Below are positions 1 to 11,200 of a stretch of DNA of 64,000 nucleotides, piece by piece. Position 1 is the stretch's first letter, and each line of letters opens with the position of its first letter. The stretch is from Mycoemilia scoparia. Lineage: Eukaryota > Kickxellomycota > Kickxellomycetes > Kickxellales > Kickxellaceae. The position numbers were made by a program, and so were the translations under genes. The stretch is taken from assembly GCA_027575805.1 (NCBI GenBank), contig JANBPU010000058.1:1-64000 (forward strand). The letters are read 5' to 3'. The notes below the pieces were generated by a model. The model saw nothing but the letters and a program-made list of their open reading frames with translations, ran no database searches and was not told where the DNA came from.

Positions 1-738
1 ATTATTTTAGTGGGAATTGTTTACTAATTTGGTTATTAAAAATGGGCTTTTAAGAGTGTGGAAATATTCTCTAAATTCGGTGTGAAATCTCAGGGATAGT
101 GCACGCCCCAGTGTTCAAGGCCAACTTGTGATTAAATGTGCAATAGACTAAAATGTGTTTGCAGATTTTGGCCCAACCACAGGCCGGTTTGTACCCAATT
201 ACTGGAGGTTTACCATTTTGTCTGAGATCTTATGAAATCTGACCATATAGTGGACTCTACCTATATATGAAGATATCAACCAAGAAAACATCCAACATCA
301 CTGGTACATTAGGAATATTCGGTATGAATTCAGATAAATAGTGAAACACTCGCAGTTGATTGTGCTATGACAACTTGGGATGCAGCATTGCTTGGTTCAT
401 TTTTGATCAAGAAATCAGTTTATGAACAACACACAGTTAGGCTTTGGAATTTTTTATTGCAATAGTGGCACTTCTTTGTAAAAGTACCAAGTGATAAAGC
501 AATTTATTACTCCTGGGAAGTAGCTATATGCCACACATGCTAAAAATGGTTGATGTTTACTATATTAAATACAACAACTTGGTTAGTTTATAAAATCAGC
601 AGTTGAGTCAGGTATACATCAAAATAGACCCATAATATGTTATAAGTTCAAAGTTTTATAAATGGAACCGTGGATTAAGTCTGATGGCCCATTAGTTGCT
701 TTTCTCTATTTCAATTTGTCCAGCTAGCAAAAGTGACA
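1..738. other. Left-edge intergenic DNA upstream of AP-1 sigma
   Basis: I see no supportable coding exon here. The stretch is AT-rich. Around 160-254 it carries a degraded sequence resembling the right half of the M2 inverted-repeat element, with a terminal TGAAATCTGACCATAT-like motif. The last part should hold the promoter and 5' leader of the adjacent AP-1 sigma gene. No convincing TATA box stands out. Confidence 0.5.
160..254. mobile_element. M2-family inverted-repeat element, degraded fragment
   Basis: The end reads TTATGAAATCTGACCATATA, close to the right terminal repeat of the M2 copy near 59.4 kb. It is preceded by an ACCATTTTG motif similar to that copy's subterminal ACCATTTTTG. The left end is not clear. 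This is probably an old or half copy. Confidence 0.35.
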
Positions 739-1750
739 ATGACTGTAAGCTCAGAACATTTATACTCATCAAACGCATACAAGAACCGAAAGTCTAACCA
801 TTTTTGTATTCAATAGCTTAAATACATTACTCTCATAAGCCGGCAAGGGAAGGTTCGTTTGGCAAAATGGTTCATTACTATTCCCCAGAAAGAAAAGGAA
901 AAAATCATCAAAGATGTGAGTGCACTGGTACTAGCACGCAAGCCCAAGATGTGCAATTTTATTGAGGTCAAAGGAAAGTATACATCTACAAATTTGTTGA
1001 CATTGCTGGAATTTACCAATTAACGCAGTTATTTATAATTTCCATATATTAGATACCAAAGTGGTATATAGAAAGTAAGTATCATTAATACATGATGATA
1101 TTGTATTATAAATTTATTTTGCAATGTCAATATTTTATATATTTGACCATATAGATATGCCAGCTTGTTCTTTATTGCCGGGATTGATATGGAAGACAAT
1201 GAGCTTATAACTCTAGAGATCATCCACCGTTATGTTGAAATACTCGATAGATATTTTGGAAATGTATGTATGCATTGATTCCCTTGGTTTTGCATTTATT
1301 TAATGACTATGATATTTATTTCTTGGTGGAATTGTATAAAAAAAACCTAGGTTTGTGAGCTTGACCTTATATTCAACTTCCAAAAGGTAAGGATGGTTTA
1401 ACAGTGATTTCAAACAAGCATAAAACATATTTCATTTAAACGTATTTTATCTATACATTGCTTTTAGGCTTATTTTATTTTGGATGAGATGATAATGGCT
1501 GGCGAATTACAAGAGCCAAGCAAGAGGTCTGTCATTAGAGCAATAGTCCAGCAGGATGAAATTGAAAACCAAGAAAACACAGAGCGTGGTTGGGGTGATA
1601 TAAAGTATGTTTATATTAACCAACAGTGCTGCTATGATTTTGTAATGAATCTGTTCTAAATGATGTTGTCATACTTTTTGTAGGCTTGAAGGTGTTGCGA
1701 AAACCGCTCTTTTATCGCTCCAAGAATTCAAACAGTCACTAACACGCTAA
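739..1750 (+). CDS. APS1: AP-1 clathrin adaptor complex, sigma subunit
   Basis: Small (sigma) subunit of the AP-1 adaptor, which links clathrin to cargo at the trans-Golgi network and endosomes. I join seven exons: 739-744, 817-973, 1053-1074, 1155-1263, 1351-1386, 1468-1604 and 1684-1750. The product has the family landmarks in order: an [11 protein letters not shown] start block, [39 protein letters not shown] and NFQKAYFILDE, then a diverged tail. This resembles fungal and animal AP-1 sigma more than AP-2 or AP-3 sigma. The first coding exon is only ATG-ACT, chosen because it restores the Met-Thr-Leu-Lys-Tyr start and has a GTAAGC donor. The second intron must begin with GA instead of GT to keep frame (E-V-K-D-T-K-V-V-Y). 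Exact ends depend on that unusual junction. Confidence 0.88.
974..1052 (+). other. Non-canonical GA-AG intron in AP-1 sigma
   Basis: The donor region reads AAAG/GAAAGTAT where the consensus would be AAAG/GTAAGTAT, so only position +2 (T to A) departs from a perfect donor. The acceptor is TATTAG and an upstream TTAAC could serve as branch point. Neither nearby GT (at 967 or 978) gives the right phase for the next exon. Retention puts an in-frame TAA at about 1020. Either a real GA-AG intron, a donor mutation or a base error would explain it. Confidence 0.6.
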
Positions 1751-2426
1751 GCTGCCTAGAATTTGCAATATTGACATTAAAGGATTGTTGTAAATGATAT
1801 AATAATAAAGCATTTTTGTCTAGGATTCTGAACTCAGTTTGATAACACCGCACACATATTCAATTCTTAGTATGAATTAGTGAACATGGAACTTAACTGT
1901 GAATAATGCCAGTAAATTATGTTAAACGTTAAAGATTTGACCGTATGAATCATAATTTTTGAAGGGTGAATTTTTGTGACCAGTGATTATAGGGGAAAAC
2001 GCAGTTGATTATCAAACTTTCACCCTTCAAAAATAATCTCTCATACAATAACTATGCTATAGCGGAATAACAACGTGATTGTCAAAAGCCAAATGAGACT
2101 ATTGTTGTATATAAAAAGTTATGTGTATTATTGACCCGTGAGTGACAGCTTAATAAAATGGATAGAAACAAAGGAATTAAAAGGAGTAGTGTGAAAAGCT
2201 GGTTTAAAAAGATGAAAGAGAAAGAGAAGAGAAGTTATATACATGTGTATGATTGTGAAGATGTGGTTAAATGTATATATGAGTAAAGAAGAGTGATTGG
2301 ATAGACAGACAGGTGAGAGAAACCAAGGCGTGCCACTAGTAATATATAAAAAGACGGCTAATTGTTTTTAATATTAATTAAATACTGGGCACAAAATTGT
2401 CGCTTTTTTCATCATTGGTATTAGTG
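1751..2426. other. Convergent intergenic region between AP-1 sigma and GGPP synthase
   Basis: No coding exon was found. AATAAT/AATAAA-like signals follow the AP-1 sigma stop closely. The stretch holds one M1 inverted-repeat element and then AT-rich sequence that should contain the 3' UTR of the oppositely oriented prenyl synthase. Confidence 0.5.
1943..2046. mobile_element. M1-family inverted-repeat element (MITE-like)
   Basis: About 104 bases bounded by 28-base terminal inverted repeats. Both start GTATGA and end TTTTTGAAGGGTGAA in their own orientation. The core GTGACCAGTGATTATAGG matches other M1 copies in the window. It begins 193 bases after the AP-1 sigma stop. No ORF and no clear target duplication. 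Confidence 0.75.
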
Positions 2427-3613
2427 CTATTGCTTATGTTCGATTTTAGTAGGTGCTGTGGGTGTTGCTGTAGGGTCAACGGCATTGGCCCCAGCGGAAG
2501 CGACAGTCGAATTGGTAGTATTTGTTGTTGTTGCGGTGGTGGTATTAGAAATGGAAGCAGCAGTGGAAGAAGCAGTTGAGGGTTGAGGATTAAGGCTCAG
2601 TTTGTCAATAAGTTTGGTAAGATGGGGATTCCCGCCCAGCAATTCGATCTCTTTCCGCAAGTCCTGTTCAAGACAATTAATATATTTTGTCGTATAATTA
2701 AAGGTATCGGTTTCTTTCATCAAATCAATAGCCTCGCGTTTAAGCTCAACCGACTCAGTGCGCTGTCTCAAAATCTCAAACAGCCTAGTATCCTGCCCGC
2801 TGTTATTAATCGAGTGTATAGTCAAAAACGAAAACTTGCCCTCGGTCAAATCTTCGCAGAATCCCTTCTTTGACGAATATTCCTGTGAACTCAAGTTCAT
2901 ATAATCATCACGAATCTGGAAATACAGACCCAACAAATGGATCAATTTGCTATAGTCCGTATCCTTGTTCTTGGTACTACACTGCTGCATCAATTCCAAT
3001 GCCATCTTGAACAATCCACCCGTCTTGTAGGATATCATTTCCAAATACTCTTCTTCTGAAGGACATATAAACGCATCTCTCCAATATATGTCCATCCCTT
3101 GGCCCTTATGTAGCAATTTCATGTTTTCGGAAAACACAATATTCATGTCCGGATTTCTGAATTGCGATATTTGGGCCAGGGCAATCATGTATACATAACA
3201 GCTGCAATTTATCGACAACGGAACTCCATAAACCTTATGCGCTGCAGGGGCACCTCTTCTTAAATCCGAACTGTCCTCAATATCATCGATTATCATGCTT
3301 CCGACATGCAGCGAAGATATAATATCTTTGAGTATTTCCAAGTGTTTTTCGTCGACAAGTAGCCAGATATTCAGGGCATCGATTAGTAGCGTGCGAATGT
3401 TTTTGCCGGGTATACTTTTGAGATATTCAAAGGGTTCTAGTAATATCTACAATGATAATGCATGGTTGAGTATATGCGCGTGTTAGCAAATAATTAATGC
3501 TATGGTAGCATAGTAAGCAGCGTTGTGATTTGGGTGGTTGTGTGTGTGCGGCATCATGTGATGGTGTAATAAAGGCCTTGGCAGTAATGAATAGCGGAAT
3601 TTACCTTGTCCAT
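2427..3613 (-). CDS. BTS1: Geranylgeranyl diphosphate synthase (polyprenyl synthetase)
   Basis: Makes geranylgeranyl diphosphate from farnesyl and isopentenyl diphosphates for protein prenylation and other isoprenoids. Two exons, 3605-3613 and 2427-3446, give about 342 residues. The protein opens with an ILLEPFEYL block, as in GGPP synthases. It has the first Asp-rich motif DDIEDSSDLRRG near residue 58, GQGMDIYWRD, KTGGL near 142, the second motif QIRDDYMNL near 181 and FCEDLTEGKFSF. These match human GGPS1 and yeast Bts1 closely. The first coding exon is just Met-Asp-Lys; its GTAA donor and the TAG acceptor fit, but a different upstream exon is possible. The last ~50 residues are an Ala/Thr/Ser/Asn-rich tail absent from typical family members. 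Convergent with AP-1 sigma. Confidence 0.92.
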
Positions 3614-4711
3614 TATTTATTGCTGATGTTGCTATTGTTATTGGCTGCGAATAAACTATAATATTGGTATTGGCGGTTGCAAATGTTACTTTGGAGTTGA
3701 AGCGATTGCGGAGGGGGAGGCGGTGATAGCGAAAATAAATTCTTCAAATGTAATGTACTTGGAGGTTAAGCCCGAAAAGTAATGCAAGGCGATGTGCTTG
3801 AGAACAAGTATATATTTTCCTAGAGAACGTAGGAATTGTCTGGAAATGTAGAAACAGATAAGTAGAATAGAGCAATAATAGTAATAATACAAGCACTAAA
3901 TATAGAGAGAGAGAGAGCAGCTCGAGGTTTAAGAGCTAATGAAGTAATAAAATGAATAGTAGGAAGAACAGTAAGTTGGTGGTCTTGAAACCTGTGTGCA
4001 AAGAGATTATATAAAATCACAGGCACACGCACAGCAGCAGCAGCAGTAGTAGTAGTCAGGGTGAGACAAATAGGCACGAGCAATAACAATTAATTCAACT
4101 GTGAATGGGAGAGCAAGTGAACAGACCAGTAATGAGAGACTGTGTGGTAAACAAGCGTAAACGTGAGTGATTGGGCGAGTGAGTCCGTTGGTCAGTGTGG
4201 TAACAAGAAATGTATGAAAGGAGCAGATGATAGAGTTTATCAACTATGGTGAATAATATAGAGAATGGTATATAATATAATGAAGAACAGAAAAAGACAA
4301 GTGCAGACAGCCCTGTTTAAATAAAAAAACCTGGAATCCCTAGGATAATTCTCAGGAAAAGGAAATAATGGTCCAACAGAATTGAACAAGGGGACATGGA
4401 GGTGAGGCAGACAAGGTTGTGGCCAGACTCATTGTTGCTGTTGCTACTACTACTACTATCGCCAAGATGCTCTGGCTCGAAGGTATCAGATATTACATAC
4501 CAAATGCCAATATGCAGCACACCAAGAATGACAGAATAAAACTACCGAAAGGATATTTTGTGGGGGTATATACTGTGAGCAAATTACACCCCCCCCCCCT
4601 CCCCCTACTTTAGCTCTCTTCTCCCTTAAAATACATTTTCATACATGTATAATATATCATTGTTGCTGCTATAGCAGCTAAGCAGTTCTTGATTGAGTGC
4701 CACCACCGACC

Positions 4712-4876
4712 ATGGCTTGGCCACGTTCACATCCATTTCTTGACAATCCTACTTTTACTATCAATACAGCCTCATTAAATCCAATGTCTTACCAACAAGA
4801 CACTCCTCCAGATGTGTCCATGTCTTATCGCCAGTATCAAGCAAAACACATTGACATTCTTTCTTGTTCAATATAA
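4712..4876 (+). CDS. Possible small ORF, 54 residues, unknown
   Basis: I do not recognise the product. The ATG sits in a strong context (CCGACCATGGC). The frame stays open for 54 codons with a non-repetitive composition, starting MAWPRSHPFLDNPTF and ending ILSCSI, unlike the low-complexity surroundings. There is no signal peptide, membrane segment or clear motif. It could be a short gene, one exon of a longer gene, or chance. No TATA box was identified. Confidence 0.28.
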   Translation: MAWPRSHPFLDNPTFTINTASLNPMSYQQDTPPDVSMSYRQYQAKHIDILSCSI

Positions 4877-7800
4877 CTAAACACACTCAACACATCCCAA
4901 CAATGTTCTTGTCGGGCTGCTGTGCCTTCGTTACACATAAAAGATATCTAGCTACCTGTACCGTAAAAAAGAACAGTAGAATAGTGGTTAGTGGAGGGCG
5001 TTGAGTAATGGAATATCCACATTCGCATTCACAGATATACTCACAGTATGACTTTAAATATATACAAATGGGGTAGATGAATCGTGGCATCAGCCAAACC
5101 AAGTGTATCGACCCCCGGATGGAAACGCGGGGTGGTAAATCCATACTAAATGGAACCTAAAAATGCAGCGCAACCTCCATATGAACGTACATATGATACA
5201 CATGGCCTTTGATGGTTATTGTGGACATTGGAAAGGCATTGGAGGAGGAGGAGGAGGAGGAGGAGGAGATGGTGGGCGTGTGTGTAGTAGAGTGATTGAT
5301 ACAATTTGGGAATTTCGATTTTGTGTGCTTGGTGATGTTGGGAATTTTCTTTTTCCCTCCCTCCCTCTCTCCCTCCTCGTTGCTGTTCCTCCTAGTGTGT
5401 CTTTAGTTCCTTAAAGCCTTTCAATCTTTCGTCCTATCCATGCCGCCGTTATTGCCGCTACCATTATAACTTCCGCATATTGCATACATACATACATACA
5501 TACAATACGCGAACATACTTGAGAATCACAGCCTAACTATAACCCTGATATAAAACGTTATAGCCATTGCCTTTAAACTATTTTAGTCACGATTGACATG
5601 TCTTGTGATAACTCGACATAATACGATACAATGGAATTGCAAAGTGCATATGGGCATATATCATCATGTGTTTGTCAAATGTATCCATTTTCCAGATTGG
5701 ATTTCTCGTTTTTATTATACGACGATGGAAGGACAACAGCTGTCTGGCCAGTCCGTGCTGGTGTCGGTATGCCGGGATTTAAAACGATTTGCCATTGATA
5801 TTTTTTATGAATACTTGCTATTTCACATATAGGGGCAAATAAATATATGCAAGATCTTTTCATATATATATATTTATTTATATAAATTTTATTGGTGTGG
5901 GTTATGTGAGTGAGCTGGGTTTTAGTTTAATAATCGCCACGTCCTAATTGACCAAGAATGTATTGCCAATTGGTAGTGGCTATCTAAATTTGATTGATAT
6001 ATGTGGGTATATATGGTTCTTTCAAGCACATCATGTATGTAAAGCATTATTATTAGTATTTCAGGAAAAAAACTGATGATGGTGCGTGAGAGTTAGTGAA
6101 TTCTCATCCTCGTCATAGCTGTCGTCATCATAATCATCATCATCATCATCATAGAAGATTTTATTTTGTTGGTTGAAATATTTACTATAGCTTTGCAGTT
6201 CATTTTTTCTTTCTTGTACAGTTAAAAACATATATACATATACGCTGATGCTATTCGGCAAAAATGAGCCACGCACACACACATACACAAAGAGAGAGAG
6301 AGATAAAGGGATAGTAATAATAGTGATAGTAGGATGTACATTGTACATCGGCACATATTCACAGAGACACATCCCAAAGACAATGGAAGTGGAGGTGGAG
6401 TTGGAAAAACGATTTGTTTGAACAATTAGCCACCAACTCCCACGGTTCCTATTGATCCTTTATAAGTTTGTCTAAATTTACATGATGCATTTGATGCATG
6501 GGTTACATACATTTACGCACCCACAGACAAACACAGCAGCCAAAGGTACTAGGCATACGCCTTTAATTGCTTCTTGCATCAGTACCTACCTAAATTTCTG
6601 AAGGGGGGTTTTTTTTGGGGGGAGGGGATGAGTAGAGGGCAAGTGAATGAGTCAAAAGTTTTTTTTGGTGGGTGACGGCATTTATAGTTAAGTGGGGATT
6701 TACATTATACATCAACGCGGTTATTAAGCCAGAACTTATAGTTTTACAGATATAAAAGGCGAGAGGGCAGTAATAATAATTACAATACTGTGGCTGTTAA
6801 AGTTTTTGGGGTCATGATGGCTATGATTATGTAGCTTTTAATGGCAATCCAATGGCTATGAAGTTTAGCTGAAAAATCATTCACCAGCATGTTAGCAGGA
6901 ATTTATATTCTTTGTGAATCGGGAAAATCTTTGGACTATACCCACAGGCAATAATTTGTTAATAGGATTATTTTGATTTTAAACGATATTTTATTACAAC
7001 TGTCTTGACAGCTGATCCTATTAATAGTGGCAAAGCTAATAGTGATATAGGGCATAAATAGACCTCGAAATACAAGCCAATGCTTGTACTAAACTGCTCA
7101 TATAAAAGATTACCAACCAGCTGATATTTGAAATTTAAATATACAATTCTTGGTGAATAATGTCCCCAAATATGGTTACATTGATTATTTTTCCGTTGAA
7201 ACTTTGACTCTATTACTTTCTTCTTTAGATCCGTCTATGTATGTATGTATGTATGTGCTCGCACACATGAGTAAGCATGTGTATCTACATGCCTACATGT
7301 CATTATTTCTATTATTTATTTATAGAACCAAAAAAACTGGGTTGATTTATCCCAATATTTGCCCTTATCCTCCCAAGATGTTTTATTGTCATATATTATT
7401 TTCAAAAAAAAATTAAAATTTCAATTCCATTATACTATTCAATTTGTCTCGTGCCATCTTTCTTTGGGTATTGTTGTAAAACAATAAAACATAATCGCTA
7501 TTGATGATAATACTATCATTATATATGGGATTCTAGAGGCGGCGGCGGCGGCAATATCAGACTTTCTTATTGTTATTGTAGTAGTAATAGTTTTAGAGGG
7601 GCCATGAGGAAGGAATGGTGTCTTGTTTTTTATATTACTTTTTATGGACACATTTCGGCTAAGCTTACATTATTTATGTATTACATTACGCAAAGGTTTG
7701 GGTTGCATAACCAGTTACTGCCAACACTATTAGTGCTATTTTGCAATAATTTATACAACCGACAAACGTAGTCATGTAAATTTATGCATACTTATTGTAA

Positions 7801-8159
7801 TAAATATGTAGATTTCGGTTCATCTCCACTATTTGCTCTAAACCCCTCCACCTCCATGTATTTTTACACACACTCACACATACATTAATATACATTTTCC
7901 CACAAATAAATGGACATAGAGGAAATTATACTGACACGTTGTTTTGAAATGTTAAAAACTTGTTTATTAACCCTATAATGTGTACTCAACACTAAGCACA
8001 CATTTTATGATTTTCCATGTTACATTATTATTAGTTAGCAATTCTTGCATGTTCTCACGTACAAATGTATAAGCTTATGTATATGCAAAAGTGTCTCCGC
8101 ATTATGTAAATATGGAATAAGATTTATAGTATAAAAAGGGTTTATTTATTTCGTAAGAA

Positions 8160-8196
8160 AAAATGTAGTAGTAGTAGTAGTAGTAGTAATAATAAT
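8160..8196. repeat. (GTA)n microsatellite in the 3' flank of the cortical-anchor gene
   Basis: About nine GTA/TAG units grading into AAT units, starting some 15 bases beyond the stop codon of the minus-strand gene. In transcript sense this is a (CTA)n run. The same sense repeat occurs in the 3' flank of the gene ending at 27635. Confidence 0.85.
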
Positions 8197-8209
8197 AGAA
8201 GAATCTAGT

Positions 8210-11200
8210 TTAGCCATTGTTTGAAAACAGCTTGGAAACAGATTGTCCGAATTTTTTCATCCTAATTCTCCTTGAAGCTGGCGTTATTGTGGCACCACCA
8301 CCGATATTAGTAGAGCTAGTTATAGTGGCAGATGTGATATTTGAGGTACTATTTTCCAATGTCATTGATCCATGTTGTGGCTGCTGCTGCTGGCTTGTAG
8401 GAATTGTAGGCGTTGTCGGAGTAGTAGGCAAATTTGCAAAATCAATCCTATTATTGCTACTGCGACTAATTCTACCACTAACGTCAGCAATTCCCATTGA
8501 GCCACCAAAGGCCGACAATATCAGCTTTTTTGATTTTTCTTTTCTACCTTTTTTTGGCGGCGATGTCCATTGTTCGGAGTCATGAATCTTTATGTAGTCT
8601 TTAGCCACGTCTTCATCTTCCTTTGAAGCGGTGACCGCCATATTCGCAGTATGGTTTCCACCACCACCACCAGGAGCAACAGCGCTTTCTTTATCTTGAG
8701 TGGCATCGAAATAATCACCAAAAATATCATCGTTTTTGGGAATTATATAATCTAAATCCAAGTAGCCGCTAATGCTTTCTGTTAAACGTGGCAGCGAAGA
8801 TGGCTGCTGAGGTTGTTGCGGTTTAGGTTGAGGTATTGGCTGGTGGGGCTCAAAGGTTTCTACTACTTCTGTCTCAGTTGATGTTGGCACCTCATTACTC
8901 TCAGCCTCGTTTTCTTTAATATCTTTAGCCACTACAACACCACCATCAGCCATTGCAGCACTATCTTCATATTTATCCTTGCTTGCATATTCGGCAGAAA
9001 CAATAGAGTGTTGCTCCCGCTGTTGCTGCAACTGGTTTTCATGGCTCACGGTGCGCAAATCCGAAACTTTACTATTATCAGCATCATCACGTTTATGGTT
9101 CATGTCTTGTGGTTGGACTCGGGTCGGAGTATTCAATTCGGAATATTCACTGCTAACAGCGCTAGTAGGTGGTTTATTATCTTCCCTTTTTAAGAATCCC
9201 ATGGTTACTTTGACTGTCTTTGGTTTGGACCGATCCCTATTTTGAATGCCTCTTCCAGCTCTTCCAACCTTTTTGTTGCTACCATGACTATTGGGTGATG
9301 GAGACTGATTCTCATTGTGATGAACAAATAGGGACCTTCGGATTATTGTGCCTCCGACTTTGAACAAGTCTCCCACCGTTGCGACCGGCGTTCTCTTTGG
9401 TGTTCCATAGTATTTGCTGCCGTTGCCACCGGTACCCGTATAATTGCCATTTATATTCATCGGGGTTGTTGGTCTATCGCCACCGGTTGTGCCAGCAGAT
9501 GTAGTAGGCCTTTTTGGTAGCTTGGGAAACTCAACAGTTGTATCTGTGTTCTTCTTTGTCGGCGTGGCAGCATTATCTTGGCTATTCGACCGATTACGGC
9601 TATATTTAAATTTCTGTAACACCTTAGATCTTGTAGAGAAGGTCTTAAATTTGCTGGTATCAAGCAAGACTGGGCTAGACACACTCTTCTTTGGATTCAT
9701 GTAGATCGAAGTCTTTGAACCATTGCTCTGTTGAGTAAACTCTTCAGGAATTGGCGGAACAGGTGGGGGTAATTGCATTCGGCTGGATATCCTCTTTGAG
9801 TTATTACTACCGGTGGCGGCGTTTCTATCATTATTGCTGTTATTGGCAACATTGCTAGGATTCGTGTTCACCATGCTTGGCATCATTGTAGAATACTTGT
9901 TTGCGTTGTTAGAATCACCAGGTTCTGTATCGTAGTCATCAATTCCACTAACTCCACCACTAACATATCCACCAGTACTATAGCCTGTACCGCCGCCATT
10001 TGTAGTATAACCACCACCGCCGCCACCACCACAGCTGCTTTCATCAGCAGTTGTGGTGAACCCACCATTATTATGCGAAATAGTACTATAATCGACATGA
10101 AGCCCAGTCGACTGAACGCCACGGCCTGCATATCCATTGGAAGTAATAACTGGGCGGCTCTGCAAATACATCAGTGCCGCAACCCAGTTTTCATGATCCT
10201 GGTTTGTGTTGGCCTTAATCTTGACCTCTCGGTTATTTTGTGTCACAACAATGCAGAACCTTGGGGACATATCGTCGGAATCATCGCGATGATGAATGTC
10301 TGGTATTACCCGTACGCTTTGAATAAACATAGTGCGGGTGCCCCGAGATCTCATACGTGCCGTTAATGAAAGCGCCCCGGATGTTCCATTGGGTGGGTGC
10401 TGGTTCCAATTCAAAATCTTGGCGTATGGGTGTATCCAAAAGTATCGCAAATGACGACGCTCCTTACAGTTGCTGCTGCCCTCCAAATGCGAGAGTCCAA
10501 ATGTGTTGGTGCTGGCTGCTGTTGAGCGTCTTGATGAAGCGGATGATGAGCCTGTGTATTTCCACATTAAGGATCCAACCATTGTTCGTGCAATGGCTTG
10601 AACTATCATGGGGTCTGGCATCTTGATCATATTATTGATGGGCATCTGTCTGTTAACACTGGTACCAACCTTGAGCCCATTTGAATATCTGTGCTGCTGT
10701 CCAGTATTATTATTGACACTGGTGGAAGTGCTGTTGCCACTATAACGTTTTGCGGAAACTCCGCTTACTGCAGAGGACCCTGTATGATATCCAAGATCTT
10801 CATCAGTTTGGGGTTTATTCTCACGGCCTATTTTGCTGGTATTGGATATCATAGCGATGTTATTAGCTTCTGTGGCTAGTGGCATTTCTGGATCCACGTC
10901 TTGGCTATCACTAACAAAATTAGTAATATTATTATTGTTAGCATAAGCCTCTTTTTCCATTAATGGGCTAATGGACGCGGCCTTATCATCTTTCGGCATT
11001 TTAGTTGAGGCCATCCCAATAGACAGCCCCTTTATATCCAACCCGGCGGTTACACCAGCATTATTAGAAGTAGCCGGAGTATGTGAGCTTGGAAAAACTT
11101 TTTCGCCTGTGTTTTGGCTATAGCCCAGGACCGGAGAGTCTCTGAATGGGTCAATGAACTGAGGCGAAAGGCGATGTTGAGGTGGCGATGTGGGTGGTTT

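Larger units (their letters stand above)
3614..8209. other. Long gene-poor region rich in simple repeats
   Basis: About 4.6 kb upstream of the prenyl synthase and downstream of the giant anchor gene. It contains microsatellites: (GGA)n at about 5246-5271, (CATA)n at about 5485-5503, (ATC)n near 6125-6155, a G/T homopolymer patch at 6604-6626, and (GTA)n at about 8165-8190. Apart from the 54-residue ORF listed separately, open frames here look like chance translations of low-complexity DNA. Long 5' or 3' UTRs or non-coding transcripts cannot be excluded. Confidence 0.5.

Noticed and set aside
4563..4620. Poly-C tract before CCCCTACTTTAG as a splice acceptor
   Set aside because: No exon with a usable frame follows it.
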